Of a DNA stretch of 64,000 bases, positions 26,990 through 35,132 are shown piece by piece. Under the pieces are notes generated by a model that was not told where the DNA came from, ran no database searches, and saw only the letters and a program-made list of their open reading frames with translations. The stretch is taken from assembly GCF_013488225.1 (NCBI RefSeq), contig NZ_CP041240.1, forward strand, positions 391,677-455,676, given 5' to 3'. Position 1 is the stretch's first letter; the number at the start of each line of letters is the position of its first letter. This DNA is from Sinorhizobium mexicanum (lineage in GTDB: Bacteria; Pseudomonadota; Alphaproteobacteria; Rhizobiales; Rhizobiaceae). The translations under genes and the position numbers were made by a program.

Positions 26990-28729
26990 ATGCAACTGAT
27001 GAAACTCGATCCGCGTGCGCTCAAGGATAACCCCGACAACACGCGCCAGTCGAAGTCAACGCCGCAGGCGGACGCCCTGCTACTGGCGACGATCAAGGCA
27101 GTCGGCGTGATCCAGCCGCCCGTCATTTTCCCGGAAGCTGGCGGCAATGGTTACATAATCGAAGCCGGTCACCGTCGCACCCGCATGGCGATCGCCGCCG
27201 GCATCGAGGAAATCGACGTGATTGTCGTCGAGGCGGCCAACGACAACGGCGCGATGCGCTCGATGATCGAGAACATCGCCCGCGAACCGCTCAATCCCGT
27301 CGATCAATGGCGTGGCATCGAACGCCTGGTCGCGCTCGGCTGGACCGAGGAGGCGATTGCCGTGGCGCTCGCGCTTCCCATCCGCCAGATCCGCAAGCTT
27401 CGTTTGCTTGCCAACGTCCTGCCCGCCATGCTCGACCAGATGGTCAAGGGCGACATGCCGAACGAACAGCAACTGAGGACGATCGCGGCCGCCTCGCCCG
27501 GCGAGCAGAAGGAGGTCTGGAAAGCCCACAAGCCGAAGAAAGGCGACGCTGCGGCCTGGTGGCAGATCGCCAACGGCCTCTCTAAAACCCGCATGTATGC
27601 CCGCGATGCAAGTTTTGGCGACGATCTCCGCCAGGCATACGGCATCGAGTGGGCGGAAGATCTGTTCGGCCCGGCCGACCAGGACAATCGTTACACCACC
27701 GATGTCGAAGCCTTTCTCGGCGCGCAGCAGGAATGGATGAGCGGCAATCTCCCAAAGAAGGGCGCGATCGTCGAAGTTAACAATTGGGGCCAGCCGGAAC
27801 TGCCGAAGAGGGCAAGCCAAGTCTACGGCAAGCCGGCCAAAGGCGATTGCACCGCGATGTACCTCGATCGCGACGGAAAGGTGCAGACGGCGCACTACCG
27901 GATGCCCGAGACCGGGCCCGCCAAGGGCAAGGACGATGCGGACGTCATCGATGCACCCAAGACACGGGCGGATGTCACGCGCGCAGGTTTCGACATGATC
28001 GGCGACTTCCGTACCGACGCCCTGCACGAAGCGCTTGCCCGGGCGCCGATCGAGGACGAGACGCTGATGGCGATGCTTGTTCTCGCCTTTGCCGGGCAGA
28101 ACGTCTCAGTCGACGCCGGCTCGGAAACGTCGCAGCATCTCTACGGCTCCAGGCGCTTCGCGCGTCACGCCGTCCGGCTTATCGGCAAAACCGGCAAGCT
28201 CGAGTTTGACAGGGATACGCTTCGCGCGGTCGCGAGGCTGACCCTGATCGACGCGCTTTCGGCGCGCACGAACCGAACGGACAGCGGCATCGTCGCTCGC
28301 ATCGCCGGCGATGCCGTCGGCGCCGACAGCTATCTCCCGAACATGGGCACGGACGAGTTCCTGTCATGCCTGTCACGGCCGTCGCTCGAAGCGTCAGGCG
28401 CGGCGGCAAATGTTCCGCCCCGGCCTCGGGTGAAGGACACACGGGCGGCCCTGATCGAGCATTTCAGGGAAGAGCGCTTCGTGCACCCCTCCGCACTTTT
28501 CGCTCCAGACGATACGAAGCTGGCCGAATGGCTCGCCGAGAACATAGAGCATGGCGGCGAGCACGACGATGCACCTGCTGAAGAGCCGGTGCACGGCATT
28601 GAGGGTGTGGGCGGCCATGAGCCGGAAGATCCGGCTGACGATGAAACTGTGGTCGAACCTGATCTGCAGACCGACGCCGATGGGTGCAACGACGATCTCG
28701 ACACCCCATACGCGATCGCAGCCGAGTAG
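26990..28729 (+). CDS. ParB-like nuclease-domain plasmid protein
   Basis: A 579-residue ParB/Srx-superfamily protein. The N-terminal ParB domain is clear: NPDNTRQSKSTPQADALL, VGVIQPPVIF and the EAGHRRTRMAIAAG box (GHRR 60-63), followed by an ENIAREPLNPVDQW helix-turn-helix region. The long middle and acidic C-terminal tail are not assigned. I start at ATG 26990, with AAGGA 8 bp upstream. It is distinct from RepB at 61.5 kb and has no ParA partner here. Such proteins are frequent in the DUF-rich block of rhizobial plasmids, with an unproven role in plasmid establishment or anti-defence. Confidence 0.85.
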   Translation: MQLMKLDPRALKDNPDNTRQSKSTPQADALLLATIKAVGVIQPPVIFPEAGGNGYIIEAGHRRTRMAIAAGIEEIDVIVVEAANDNGAMRSMIENIAREPLNPVDQWRGIERLVALGWTEEAIAVALALPIRQIRKLRLLANVLPAMLDQMVKGDMPNEQQLRTIAAASPGEQKEVWKAHKPKKGDAAAWWQIANGLSKTRMYARDASFGDDLRQAYGIEWAEDLFGPADQDNRYTTDVEAFLGAQQEWMSGNLPKKGAIVEVNNWGQPELPKRASQVYGKPAKGDCTAMYLDRDGKVQTAHYRMPETGPAKGKDDADVIDAPKTRADVTRAGFDMIGDFRTDALHEALARAPIEDETLMAMLVLAFAGQNVSVDAGSETSQHLYGSRRFARHAVRLIGKTGKLEFDRDTLRAVARLTLIDALSARTNRTDSGIVARIAGDAVGADSYLPNMGTDEFLSCLSRPSLEASGAAANVPPRPRVKDTRAALIEHFREERFVHPSALFAPDDTKLAEWLAENIEHGGEHDDAPAEEPVHGIEGVGGHEPEDPADDETVVEPDLQTDADGCNDDLDTPYAIAAE

Positions 28730-28761
28730 CCATCCCTCCCTTTTCCCTCCGATCGGTCTCT

Positions 28762-28793
28762 GCCGCCGGCCATCACCGGCGGCGGTTTTGGTT
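28762..28793 (+). terminator. Intrinsic terminator after ParB-like gene
   Basis: GCCGCCGG (28762-28769) pairs perfectly with CCGGCGGC (28776-28783), followed by GGTTTTGGTTT. It lies 33 bp after the stop codon. Confidence 0.75.
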
Positions 28794-28825
28794 TCCAGCA
28801 ATTGCCAACATCACGGAGAGCATGC

Positions 28826-29296
28826 ATGTCCGCATCCCTAATCTATGATCTCGCCCCGATCGGTTCCATCGTCAGCTGGTCCGACGACACCCCGCGCCCG
28901 CAGGAACGCTTCAAAAAGAAGCTCGCCGCCTGGCAGATCCGCAACAGCCGAGGCCGGCTGATCCGCAAGGAAGGTCCGCGTCAGCTCGGCAACTACGCTT
29001 CGTCGGGTTATTTAACGCTCCATGAGGCGGACTTCGGCGGCAGGAACGTCGTCATGCGCGTTCACCGAACCTTCGCACTCGACTCCGACTTGGCGTTTAA
29101 GGTCATCCAACGTCCGCCGGTCGGGTCGGTCCGCGTTTTCGATCGCGCCGGTTCGTCGCGGGAGCTGGTTCACCTCGCCGAGAACCATGAAGGCGCAAAA
29201 GCGTGGCTGCGCGAGCACGGCTATCCCAACGCAGTGCTCGAACCCGTGACGGCCGACGAAATCGCCGCCGATCACATCGAAGGGAGGGCAGTATGA
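28826..29296 (+). CDS. Conserved plasmid hypothetical protein (156 aa)
   Basis: A 156-residue soluble protein beginning MSASLIYDLAPIGSIVSWSD. I use ATG 28826 with GGAG upstream; an earlier in-frame ATG lacks one. It includes a basic region (RFKKKLAAWQIRNSRGRLIR) and a GYLTLHEADFGGRNVV strand region. Its TGA overlaps the ATG of the next gene in an ATGA, so the two are translationally coupled. I do not recognise a named family. The neighbourhood is that of plasmid establishment genes. Confidence 0.75.
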   Translation: MSASLIYDLAPIGSIVSWSDDTPRPQERFKKKLAAWQIRNSRGRLIRKEGPRQLGNYASSGYLTLHEADFGGRNVVMRVHRTFALDSDLAFKVIQRPPVGSVRVFDRAGSSRELVHLAENHEGAKAWLREHGYPNAVLEPVTADEIAADHIEGRAV

Positions 29297-30177
29297 ATAC
29301 GCCAGCTCTTCAATGGTCAGAACCCGCCACCACCGAGGAACCGGAGGTGGAGTTTGAACGAAGTGCCGACGGTTTGCCGGTCGCCCGTGTGGGTGACCTC
29401 GTCTTCGCGATGGTACCCGGACGCGACGGCCGGCACTTCCTTACCAGCGCCTGGCGTGTCAGACGGCCACTTGCCGACCTCAAGCGCGGTGATTTCTACT
29501 CGCATCATGGCTCTGTCGCGGATGAAGCGGCGTTCCAAGCGCGCATGATCGAACAGGCGGAACACAGCCGCGAGCTGCGGTTGCTTGCGCGACAGACAGT
29601 CCGGATGACTTTGAGCACGCCGTGGGGGCCATCGCAGGACGCCACCGTCTACGCCGATGGCATCGTATCCCACACGACGGCCGGGCATGGCGGCTTCAAG
29701 CTTTCCGCCGCGCGCGATGCCAAGGTCCATCCGACCTTGCGGGGGGATGGCGGTTGGTACGAAGAGGACGCCGCATGGGCGATCATCGCGCTGACGTTCC
29801 CGGACGTGTTCACGACCTATGAGCGGAAGGGCGCTGACAAAACGGTCCGCGACAACTGGCCGGAGGCCTGGGAGGCGATCTACGGCCGCTCTCTCGAGCC
29901 AGGCGAGTCTCACGAGAAGGATCGCCAGGCGTTCGGGAGGGTGCATGCCGGCGATTGGATCGTCATCGCCGCGCTGCGTTCGGATCATCATCCAGGCATG
30001 ACCGAGGTGATCGCCACCATCGGCGGCAGCCGCAAGGAGCTGGCCGAGGAGCGCCGGTTCCTCATCCCGAGCGACGAATATGAGGTCGGCCGGTTCGGCT
30101 TCATCATCGATGAGGCGCGACATACCGCCTATGACGGCCTTTCCAGTTTCGCCAGTCGGCGTGGGAGGGGTGCGTGA
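29293..30177 (+). CDS. Conserved plasmid protein (DUF7007-like)
   Basis: A 294-residue protein coupled to the preceding gene by ATGA. The start at 29293 follows GGGAGGG. Its middle reads STPWGPSQDATVYADGIVSH, a turn-rich strand pattern I associate with the DUF7007 family, followed by GWYEEDAAWAIIALTFPDVF and a conserved C-terminal RRFLIPSDEYEVGRFGFIID. No catalytic motif is evident. The family name is from memory and moderately sure; the gene itself is secure from its length, codon pattern and coupling. Confidence 0.72.
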   Translation: MNTPALQWSEPATTEEPEVEFERSADGLPVARVGDLVFAMVPGRDGRHFLTSAWRVRRPLADLKRGDFYSHHGSVADEAAFQARMIEQAEHSRELRLLARQTVRMTLSTPWGPSQDATVYADGIVSHTTAGHGGFKLSAARDAKVHPTLRGDGGWYEEDAAWAIIALTFPDVFTTYERKGADKTVRDNWPEAWEAIYGRSLEPGESHEKDRQAFGRVHAGDWIVIAALRSDHHPGMTEVIATIGGSRKELAEERRFLIPSDEYEVGRFGFIIDEARHTAYDGLSSFASRRGRGA

Positions 30178-30210
30178 TGTCCGCTTCCATAAATCCGATG
30201 GCGCAGCTGC

Positions 30211-30513
30211 TCAGCGCTTGCGGACGAACTCCGTGCGCAGGACCAGTCCCTTAATCGTGTCGTGCCGGCAGTCGATCTCTTCGGGGTTGTCGGTGAGTCG
30301 GATCGACCGGATGACCGTGCCCTGCTTGAGCGTTTGGCCGGCGCCTTTCACCTTGAGGTCCTTGATCAGGACCACGGAGTCTCCATCGGCAAGAACATTG
30401 CCGGATGCGTCATGGACCTCCGCAGCTTTCGCGGCCTCCGCGGCGATCTCCGAAGCCGGCCGCCATTCGCCGGTCACCTCGTCGTAGACGTAGTCGTCGT
30501 TCTGGTCGCTCAT
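30211..30513 (-). CDS. PhnA-like (YjdM) domain protein
   Basis: A 100-residue protein whose C-terminal two thirds match the PhnA/YjdM C-terminal domain: VHDASGNVLADGDSVVLIKD, LKVKGAGQTLKQGTVIR and the end GLVLRTEFVRK. The zinc-ribbon N-terminus of full PhnA is replaced by an acidic YVYDEVTGEW segment. It lies on the opposite strand to its neighbours. The biochemical role of the family is uncertain despite the phosphonate-related name. Confidence 0.8.
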   Translation of the reverse strand: MSDQNDDYVYDEVTGEWRPASEIAAEAAKAAEVHDASGNVLADGDSVVLIKDLKVKGAGQTLKQGTVIRSIRLTDNPEEIDCRHDTIKGLVLRTEFVRKR

Positions 30514-30987
30514 GTTTGCCCTGCCGTCGTGCCGTATTCACTTGTGATCCGCCGTGCTCTCAGCAACGGCGGCTAAACCCGTGTGAGCCTTTAGCCCGGA
30601 CGTGCCACGAAATCAAATCGCAGCCAGAATCGGCGGAAAGTGGGATATCGCAGCGGCTGCGGGATCCCCTCCATTCAACGGTCTCTGTGTGTGTCGAACC
30701 AGCTCCTTGCCGGCTTGCCCTTCGGTTTCGTTGCGGTCTGAACCGGCGGCCGGTCGTTTCAAGGCCGCGTTCCGCGCCGCGGGGCGGCCGAACCACACCG
30801 TTCTCGCAAAGCAGGTCCGCGCGCTTCGCGAGGGCAGGCTACCCTGCTTGCGCGCTTCCCGGCTTCGCTCGTCCTGGCGGGCCCGGACCCTGAAACGCCC
30901 GTCTCCCGCCGGCTCCTTTCGACCGCACCGAAGGGCAGACCGGCAAGGGCCGGAACCGCTTCGGGGTAACCGTGAAAGGAACAGCCC
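30514..30987. other. GC-rich gene-free leader region
   Basis: About 470 bp between the PhnA-like gene and the next plus-strand gene. Long open frames occur on both strands because of GC content, but all are arginine/proline-rich and lack ribosome sites. It probably holds the promoter and leader of the gene at 30988, which has AAAGGAAC just upstream of its ATG. Confidence 0.45.
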
Positions 30988-31575
30988 ATGGCCAAGGCCG
31001 CAACCCAATCCCGCCCGTCCGCCCGCGTTATGCAAATTCGAAAGGGCGCCACCATCGAGATGGTTAGGCTCACTTGCCCGGACGCCGCACAGGCGCTGGC
31101 GATCGCCGAGAGCTTCGGAACGGCCGTGATCGACGGTGACGGGATCCGAGACCTGCACGAGCGCCTAATCATCGAGACGGCCGAGAGCCTTTCCGACGGG
31201 CTCGGCGAACGGGCGATGCAGATCCATCTCCAACGCATCGTCGGCGCCTATGTCGGATCCGCGCACGGCGCCGGCCAGTTTTACAGCCGTGCCGTGTCCG
31301 AAGCACGTGACGCCACGGCGAAAGCGGCCAGTGACGCCCGCGACGAGGATCTCGACGGTCCCGTCGGTTACGACAGCGCCGCTCAGCGCAAGCGCGAATT
31401 TGCCGGCGACATGGGCGTTCAGTCCCATTCTCTCCGCATGGCTGCCGAAGGCGCCGTCGCCGCTTACGAACAGGTGGTCGGCGAGGTCTGGAAGCCGTTC
31501 GACCGCCCGGTCGACAACCCCGGCGCATCACTCGACCGCAAGGCGGCCGAAGCGCAGATGGCGGCACTTGGCTGA
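30988..31575 (+). CDS. Conserved plasmid hypothetical protein (195 aa)
   Basis: A 195-residue, largely helical protein without signal peptide or membrane segment. Recognisable blocks are VMQIRKGATIEMVRLTC, the helical ALAIAESFGTAVIDGDG, and a C-terminal SLRMAAEGAVAAYEQVVGEV. An AAAGGAAC site precedes the ATG. Two hairpins follow, the second a strong terminator, so it is transcribed alone. I recall similar proteins on other rhizobial plasmids but no domain name. Confidence 0.75.
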   Translation: MAKAATQSRPSARVMQIRKGATIEMVRLTCPDAAQALAIAESFGTAVIDGDGIRDLHERLIIETAESLSDGLGERAMQIHLQRIVGAYVGSAHGAGQFYSRAVSEARDATAKAASDARDEDLDGPVGYDSAAQRKREFAGDMGVQSHSLRMAAEGAVAAYEQVVGEVWKPFDRPVDNPGASLDRKAAEAQMAALG

Positions 31576-31626
31576 TCTGCTTCCGGCGGGGCTTCGGTCC
31601 CGCCTTCTCTTCTCTTGCCGACCGAC

Positions 31627-31653
31627 GGCTGGCTCCTTTTGAGCCAGCCTTTT
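31627..31653 (+). terminator. Intrinsic terminator
   Basis: GGCTGGCTC (31627-31635) pairs perfectly with GAGCCAGCC (31641-31649) across a 5-base loop, followed by TTTT. A weaker GGCGGG/CCCGCC hairpin precedes it near 31590. Confidence 0.85.
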
Positions 31654-31880
31654 CGTATGTCGAAGGCAAAGCGAAAGGGGGAAGACGATCAGCTTGGGCG
31701 CCATCGCTTACCCGTCCGGCTCTGGTCCTGCCGGGGCCGGGATTTAAGCCGCAAGGGCTTCGCCCTCCTCCACATGCGTTCCGGCGCTTGTCCAGCGTGC
31801 GCCCTCCCCTTTACCCCGGCCCTTGGACCGCCGTGACAGGTCGCGATCGGCCCGGCTTGGAAATTGGAGGTATCGGAAAA

Positions 31881-32807
31881 ATGAGCAGGAAGCATGAAAC
31901 GCAGCGTGCGGACATCTATAGCCGTATCGCAGATCGGATCATCGAGGACCTGGCCCGCGGCGTGAAACCATGGATGAAGCCCTGGCATGACCGCAACATG
32001 CATGGCCGGATCACACGCCCGCTTCGGCACAACGGACAACCCTATTCCGGAATGAACGTTCTGCTGCTTTGGTCAGAAGGCATCGCCCGAGGCTTCGCTT
32101 CGCCGATGTGGATGACGTTCAAGCAGGCGTTGGAATTGGGCGCGGCGGTCCGCAAGGGCGAAACCGGCTCCACGGTCGTCTTTGCCAGCCGCTTCACAAA
32201 AACGGAAGGCGACGGCAACGGCGGTGAGGTCGATCGCGAGATCCCCTTCTTGAAGACCTACTCCGTATTCAATGTCGAGCAGATCGACGGGCTGCCGGAA
32301 GACTATTATCACCGGCCGACACCGGTTTGCGATCCTGTTGCACGGATCCAGACCGCCGATCGCTTCTTCCGCAACACCGGCGCCGTGATCCGCCATGGCG
32401 GAAACCAGGCTTTCTTTGCGCCTGCCAGCGATCTCATTCAAATGCCGATGTTCGAGAGCTTCAGGGACGCGGCAAGCTACTATGCGACGCTTAGCCATGA
32501 GGCCACGCATTGGACCGCGCCGGCGCATCGTGTCGGCCGTGATCTCAGCCGCTATGCCAAGGACAAGACGGAGCGCGCACGAGAGGAATTGATCGCCGAG
32601 CTCGGCAGTTGTTTCCTGTGCGCGGACCTTGGCATCGCACCGGAGCTGGAGCCTCGGCCGGACCATGCGTCTTACCTCGCCTCCTGGCTCAACGTCCTGG
32701 CCGACGATAAGCGGGCGATCTTCCAGGCTGCGGCCCATGCCCAGCGTGCGGTAAGCTTCTTGCACAGTCTGCAGTCCGGTCAAGCCGAGGAGAGAGCAGC
32801 TGCGTAG
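31881..32807 (+). CDS. ardC: ArdC-type antirestriction / polyvalent metallopeptidase protein
   Basis: A 308-residue ArdC-family protein. The N-terminal single-strand-DNA-binding-like domain (RIIEDLARGVKPWMKPWHD, YSGMNVLLLW) leads into a zincin-type domain with the HEATH motif at 206-210 (SHEATHWTAPAHRVGRDLSR) and a helper EELIAELGSCFL helix. ArdC proteins travel with conjugative plasmids and protect entering DNA from restriction. TTGGAGGT lies 9 bp before ATG 31881. It has its own transcription unit. The end overlaps a small convergent gene by 28 bp. Confidence 0.88.
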   Translation: MSRKHETQRADIYSRIADRIIEDLARGVKPWMKPWHDRNMHGRITRPLRHNGQPYSGMNVLLLWSEGIARGFASPMWMTFKQALELGAAVRKGETGSTVVFASRFTKTEGDGNGGEVDREIPFLKTYSVFNVEQIDGLPEDYYHRPTPVCDPVARIQTADRFFRNTGAVIRHGGNQAFFAPASDLIQMPMFESFRDAASYYATLSHEATHWTAPAHRVGRDLSRYAKDKTERAREELIAELGSCFLCADLGIAPELEPRPDHASYLASWLNVLADDKRAIFQAAAHAQRAVSFLHSLQSGQAEERAAA

Positions 32808-32989
32808 CACCGCTCAGGGTCGGTCGTTGTGCCGCCAACGGCCGACAGCTCTTTCTGCTCTCTTTCGGTGAGGATGTCCTGTTCGGGCGTGAGGTCCAGC
32901 CTTCCCCAGATCGAGGTTTTCCGGTCGGTGGACTTGCGCTTTCGCGACGGCTTGATTTCGACGATAACCGGCTTTGTCTGCTGACGCAT
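32780..32989 (-). CDS. Small basic conserved plasmid protein (69 aa)
   Basis: A 69-residue basic protein, start MRQQTKPVIVEIKPSRKRK, with the segment TSIWGRLDLTPEQD. I recall the KP-(F/V)IVE(I/V)K start and the SIWGD/SIWGR tag from many short rhizobial hypothetical proteins, so the frame is likely genuine. It is convergent with ardC and overlaps its last 28 bp. The ribosome site is weak. Function unknown; the lysine/arginine-rich head suggests nucleic-acid binding. Confidence 0.6.
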   Translation of the reverse strand: MRQQTKPVIVEIKPSRKRKSTDRKTSIWGRLDLTPEQDILTEREQKELSAVGGTTTDPERCYAAALSSA

Positions 32990-33444
32990 AGATCGTCCAG
33001 GCGACCAATCGCGAGCACGACGATATCTCCTTGGTTCCAGGAGGCAATGGCCGGTCGCGACGGGTTGTCGCCTGCGAAGTCGACCCCGTGACATGGAGAC
33101 CAGGCAACGGATTTGCCCCTGCAAATGCTCCGTCACGGCGACACGCGGCGGGGTCGCCATCACCATGTTCCTTCGATCCGCTGCGTTAGGCCACTCCCCC
33201 GCGGGCTCGATGAGGCATGTCTGATCGGAGAGCGGCTGCGCCTCGATCGTCCTCCCGCAACCGCCGTCGAAAACTTTCTTCCCCTGAGCGCTCAGGCGCT
33301 CATTCCTCGCGGAGCAACAAAGCTTCTCCCGGCCGCCCTTTACGCTGTTTCGGCCCTTCGGGTGCGGTCCGATCGTCCCCGATCCCTGCGACAGCCATCG
33401 AGGCCGCGGTGGGCGCGGCCCGATACAACGAAAGGAACATGACA
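32990..33444. other. Gene-free stretch upstream of DUF736 gene
   Basis: About 455 bp holding the region upstream of the small minus-strand gene and the leader of the DUF736 gene. No frame here has a recognisable domain. Confidence 0.45.
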
Positions 33445-33756
33445 ATGGCAACCATCGGCACGTTCACCACCACCGAAACCGGCTTCAGCGGCTCGATCCG
33501 CACGCTCGCCCTCAACGTCAAGGCTCGCATTGCCCGCGTCGAAAACCCCTCCGACAAGGGCCCGCACTTCCGCATCTACGCAGGCAATGTGGAGCTGGGC
33601 GCGGCCTGGCAAAAACGCTCGGCTGAGACCGACCGCGACTACCTCTCGGTCAAGCTCGATGACCCGAGCTTCCCCGCGCCGATATACGCAACGCTCGCCG
33701 AGGTCGAAGGCGAGGACGGCTACCAGCTGATCTGGTCCCGTCCCAACCGGGACTGA
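33445..33756 (+). CDS. DUF736-family protein
   Basis: A 103-residue protein of the DUF736 family. It has the typical [20 protein letters not shown] start, the alternating-strand core [18 protein letters not shown], and the ending [19 protein letters not shown] then an acidic turn and YQLIWSR. ATG 33445 has AAGGA 8 bp upstream; an ATG two codons earlier is less well spaced. The family is nearly universal on proteobacterial conjugative plasmids and integrative elements, with unknown role. Two strong hairpins follow the gene. Confidence 0.9.
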   Translation: MATIGTFTTTETGFSGSIRTLALNVKARIARVENPSDKGPHFRIYAGNVELGAAWQKRSAETDRDYLSVKLDDPSFPAPIYATLAEVEGEDGYQLIWSRPNRD

Positions 33757-33767
33757 GATCCGGACGA

Positions 33768-33841
33768 GGCCCCGCCGCAAGGCGGGGCCAACGGCCGTGT
33801 CGACAAAGCCGGACGGGGCATCGAGCCCGGTCCGGCTTTTC
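33768..33841 (+). terminator. Tandem hairpins, second an intrinsic terminator
   Basis: First a 9-bp GGCCCCGCC/GGCGGGGCC stem with a 4-base GCAA loop (33768-33789). Then GCCGGAC (33808-33814) pairs with GTCCGGC (33830-33836), followed by TTTTC. Both come after the DUF736 stop. Confidence 0.8.
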
Positions 33842-34071
33842 TGGTGCCACACGGGACAGGAGGTCTGCTCAGATCCGAGGATGGTGCCGGGAGGAAATGC
33901 CGGCTTCAAGGACTTCGTGGTACCCCCAATTTCGCGCCAACGCCGTGAACGACGTCCCCACGAAATCGGCTCCCCCACTCGCCGCCGCTGGCGGTCGCTT
34001 GCGCGCTCCCTGATCCCGTCATCTCCTCTCGCCGTCGGTTGCCATCTTTCTCAAACGTCAAGGAGATGATG

Positions 34072-34236
34072 ATGACGATCGAACAGCACATCGAAGAGCT
34101 GCGCCGCGAACTGAAGACTGTTTGCGATCCCACCGAGCGTCGGCAGATCGAGGCCGAGCTCCAACTCGCCGAGGCCGAACTGATCGTGACGCTGGCCGAA
34201 CAGGCGGGCGGGATCGAGGCTGAGCCGCCTTTCTGA
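34072..34236 (+). CDS. Small coiled-coil protein (54 aa)
   Basis: Three overlapping ATGs follow AAGGAG; the third (34072) has the best spacing, 6 bp. The 54-residue product is nearly all helix with heptad-like leucine/isoleucine spacing (HIEELRRELKTVC, RRQIEAELQLAEAELIVTLA) and an acidic tail. It has no recognised family. The strong ribosome site and clean coding pattern support a real gene. Confidence 0.65.
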   Translation: MTIEQHIEELRRELKTVCDPTERRQIEAELQLAEAELIVTLAEQAGGIEAEPPF

Positions 34237-34526
34237 GGCGGCATACCGCCAACAGGCGCCAAATGCGTGCACGATAGAGGCGACACGGCGACTGCTGCCT
34301 TTCTCCCTTCGACTGGCCGTCATCTGCATCGGGGACGTTGCAGCCTGTTCGTCACGACGCAACCTGCCGCCGCCTGAATTTTCTCCCGCCGTTTGAACGG
34401 CACCTCTCGCTCCAAAATCCCGTCGCCCGCAGGTCCTCCACTCCCGTTCCGGCCACGAAGGTGCGTCCCTCCTTTCCGGTCCGACAACTATCCTCGCGAT
34501 GACCGCAATTCGAAAGGAGATTCGTT

Positions 34527-34688
34527 ATGCGACAGCTCGCTCAATTCCTCGGCGCAACCGCGCATGGGCTCCGCGCCCTCAGCCGAGTGCTCTGTCATTT
34601 CTTCAGCAAGGGAAAGCTCGCGATCAAGATCCCATTCTTCGTGGAAATCGAGGCTTCATTCGAAACCGACCGGAATCGGCGCCGATGA
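34527..34688 (+). CDS. Small plasmid protein (53 aa)
   Basis: ATG 34527 is preceded by AAAGGAGA at good distance. The 53 codons encode MRQLAQFLGATAHGLRALSR, then a cysteine-containing VLCHFFSKGKLAIKIPFFVE segment and a basic end (DRNRRR). A textbook terminator begins 7 bp after the stop, so this is a complete tiny transcription unit. An amphipathic helix and a short hydrophobic stretch could associate with membrane. No family recognised. Confidence 0.65.
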   Translation: MRQLAQFLGATAHGLRALSRVLCHFFSKGKLAIKIPFFVEIEASFETDRNRRR

Positions 34689-34695
34689 GGCGTGA

Positions 34696-34718
34696 GCCCG
34701 CTTCGGCGGGCCCTTTTT
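34696..34718 (+). terminator. Intrinsic terminator
   Basis: GCCCGC (34696-34701) and GCGGGC (34706-34711) enclose a TTCG tetraloop, followed by CCTTTTT. It directly follows the 53-residue ORF and abuts the end of the convergent WGR gene. Confidence 0.85.
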
Positions 34719-34975
34719 CATGTGGTCACCAACGTCGGCGGACGATAACCGCGCTTTCGTTTCTGCCTGAGTAGATGGAGAAACAGCTGCACCGCATCTT
34801 CTTCCCGGTCGAAATGATGGATCATTTGCTGACCCGAGGCACCGATGCGCCCCCACCGCCGCGTCAAACAGGCATCGCCGAACAAAGTCGGCTCAATCGA
34901 CATGGCATAATAACGGGCCATGTTCTTCGAGGTGTCCGTACGTTCGACGTAGAGCTGATAGGGCTGCGCGATCAT
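34718..34975 (-). CDS. WGR-domain protein
   Basis: An 85-residue protein consisting almost entirely of a WGR domain: YQLYVERTDTSKNMARYYAM, the signature RRWGRIGASGQ, and a C-terminal amphipathic helix with LFLHLLRQKRKRGYRPP. WGR domains occur in bacterial nucleic-acid-related proteins and in eukaryotic PARPs, where they bind DNA. I start at ATG 34975 because homology begins there; a GTG at 35017 is possible. Stand-alone WGR proteins are common on rhizobial plasmids. Function is unproven. Confidence 0.82.
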   Translation of the reverse strand: MIAQPYQLYVERTDTSKNMARYYAMSIEPTLFGDACLTRRWGRIGASGQQMIHHFDREEDAVQLFLHLLRQKRKRGYRPPTLVTT

Positions 34976-35132
34976 ACCGACAGAATCGGAGATTTTCCCG
35001 GCAGCGTCCAACGACACTTATGAATCGGTCGCCAGTGATCGATTCATAACGGTGATGTGTTGGTGCCTGAACAGTGGCGCCTAGATCAAGTTCTGGCCGC
35101 CATCTATGCGAATCGTCTGGCCGGTCGTGAAG

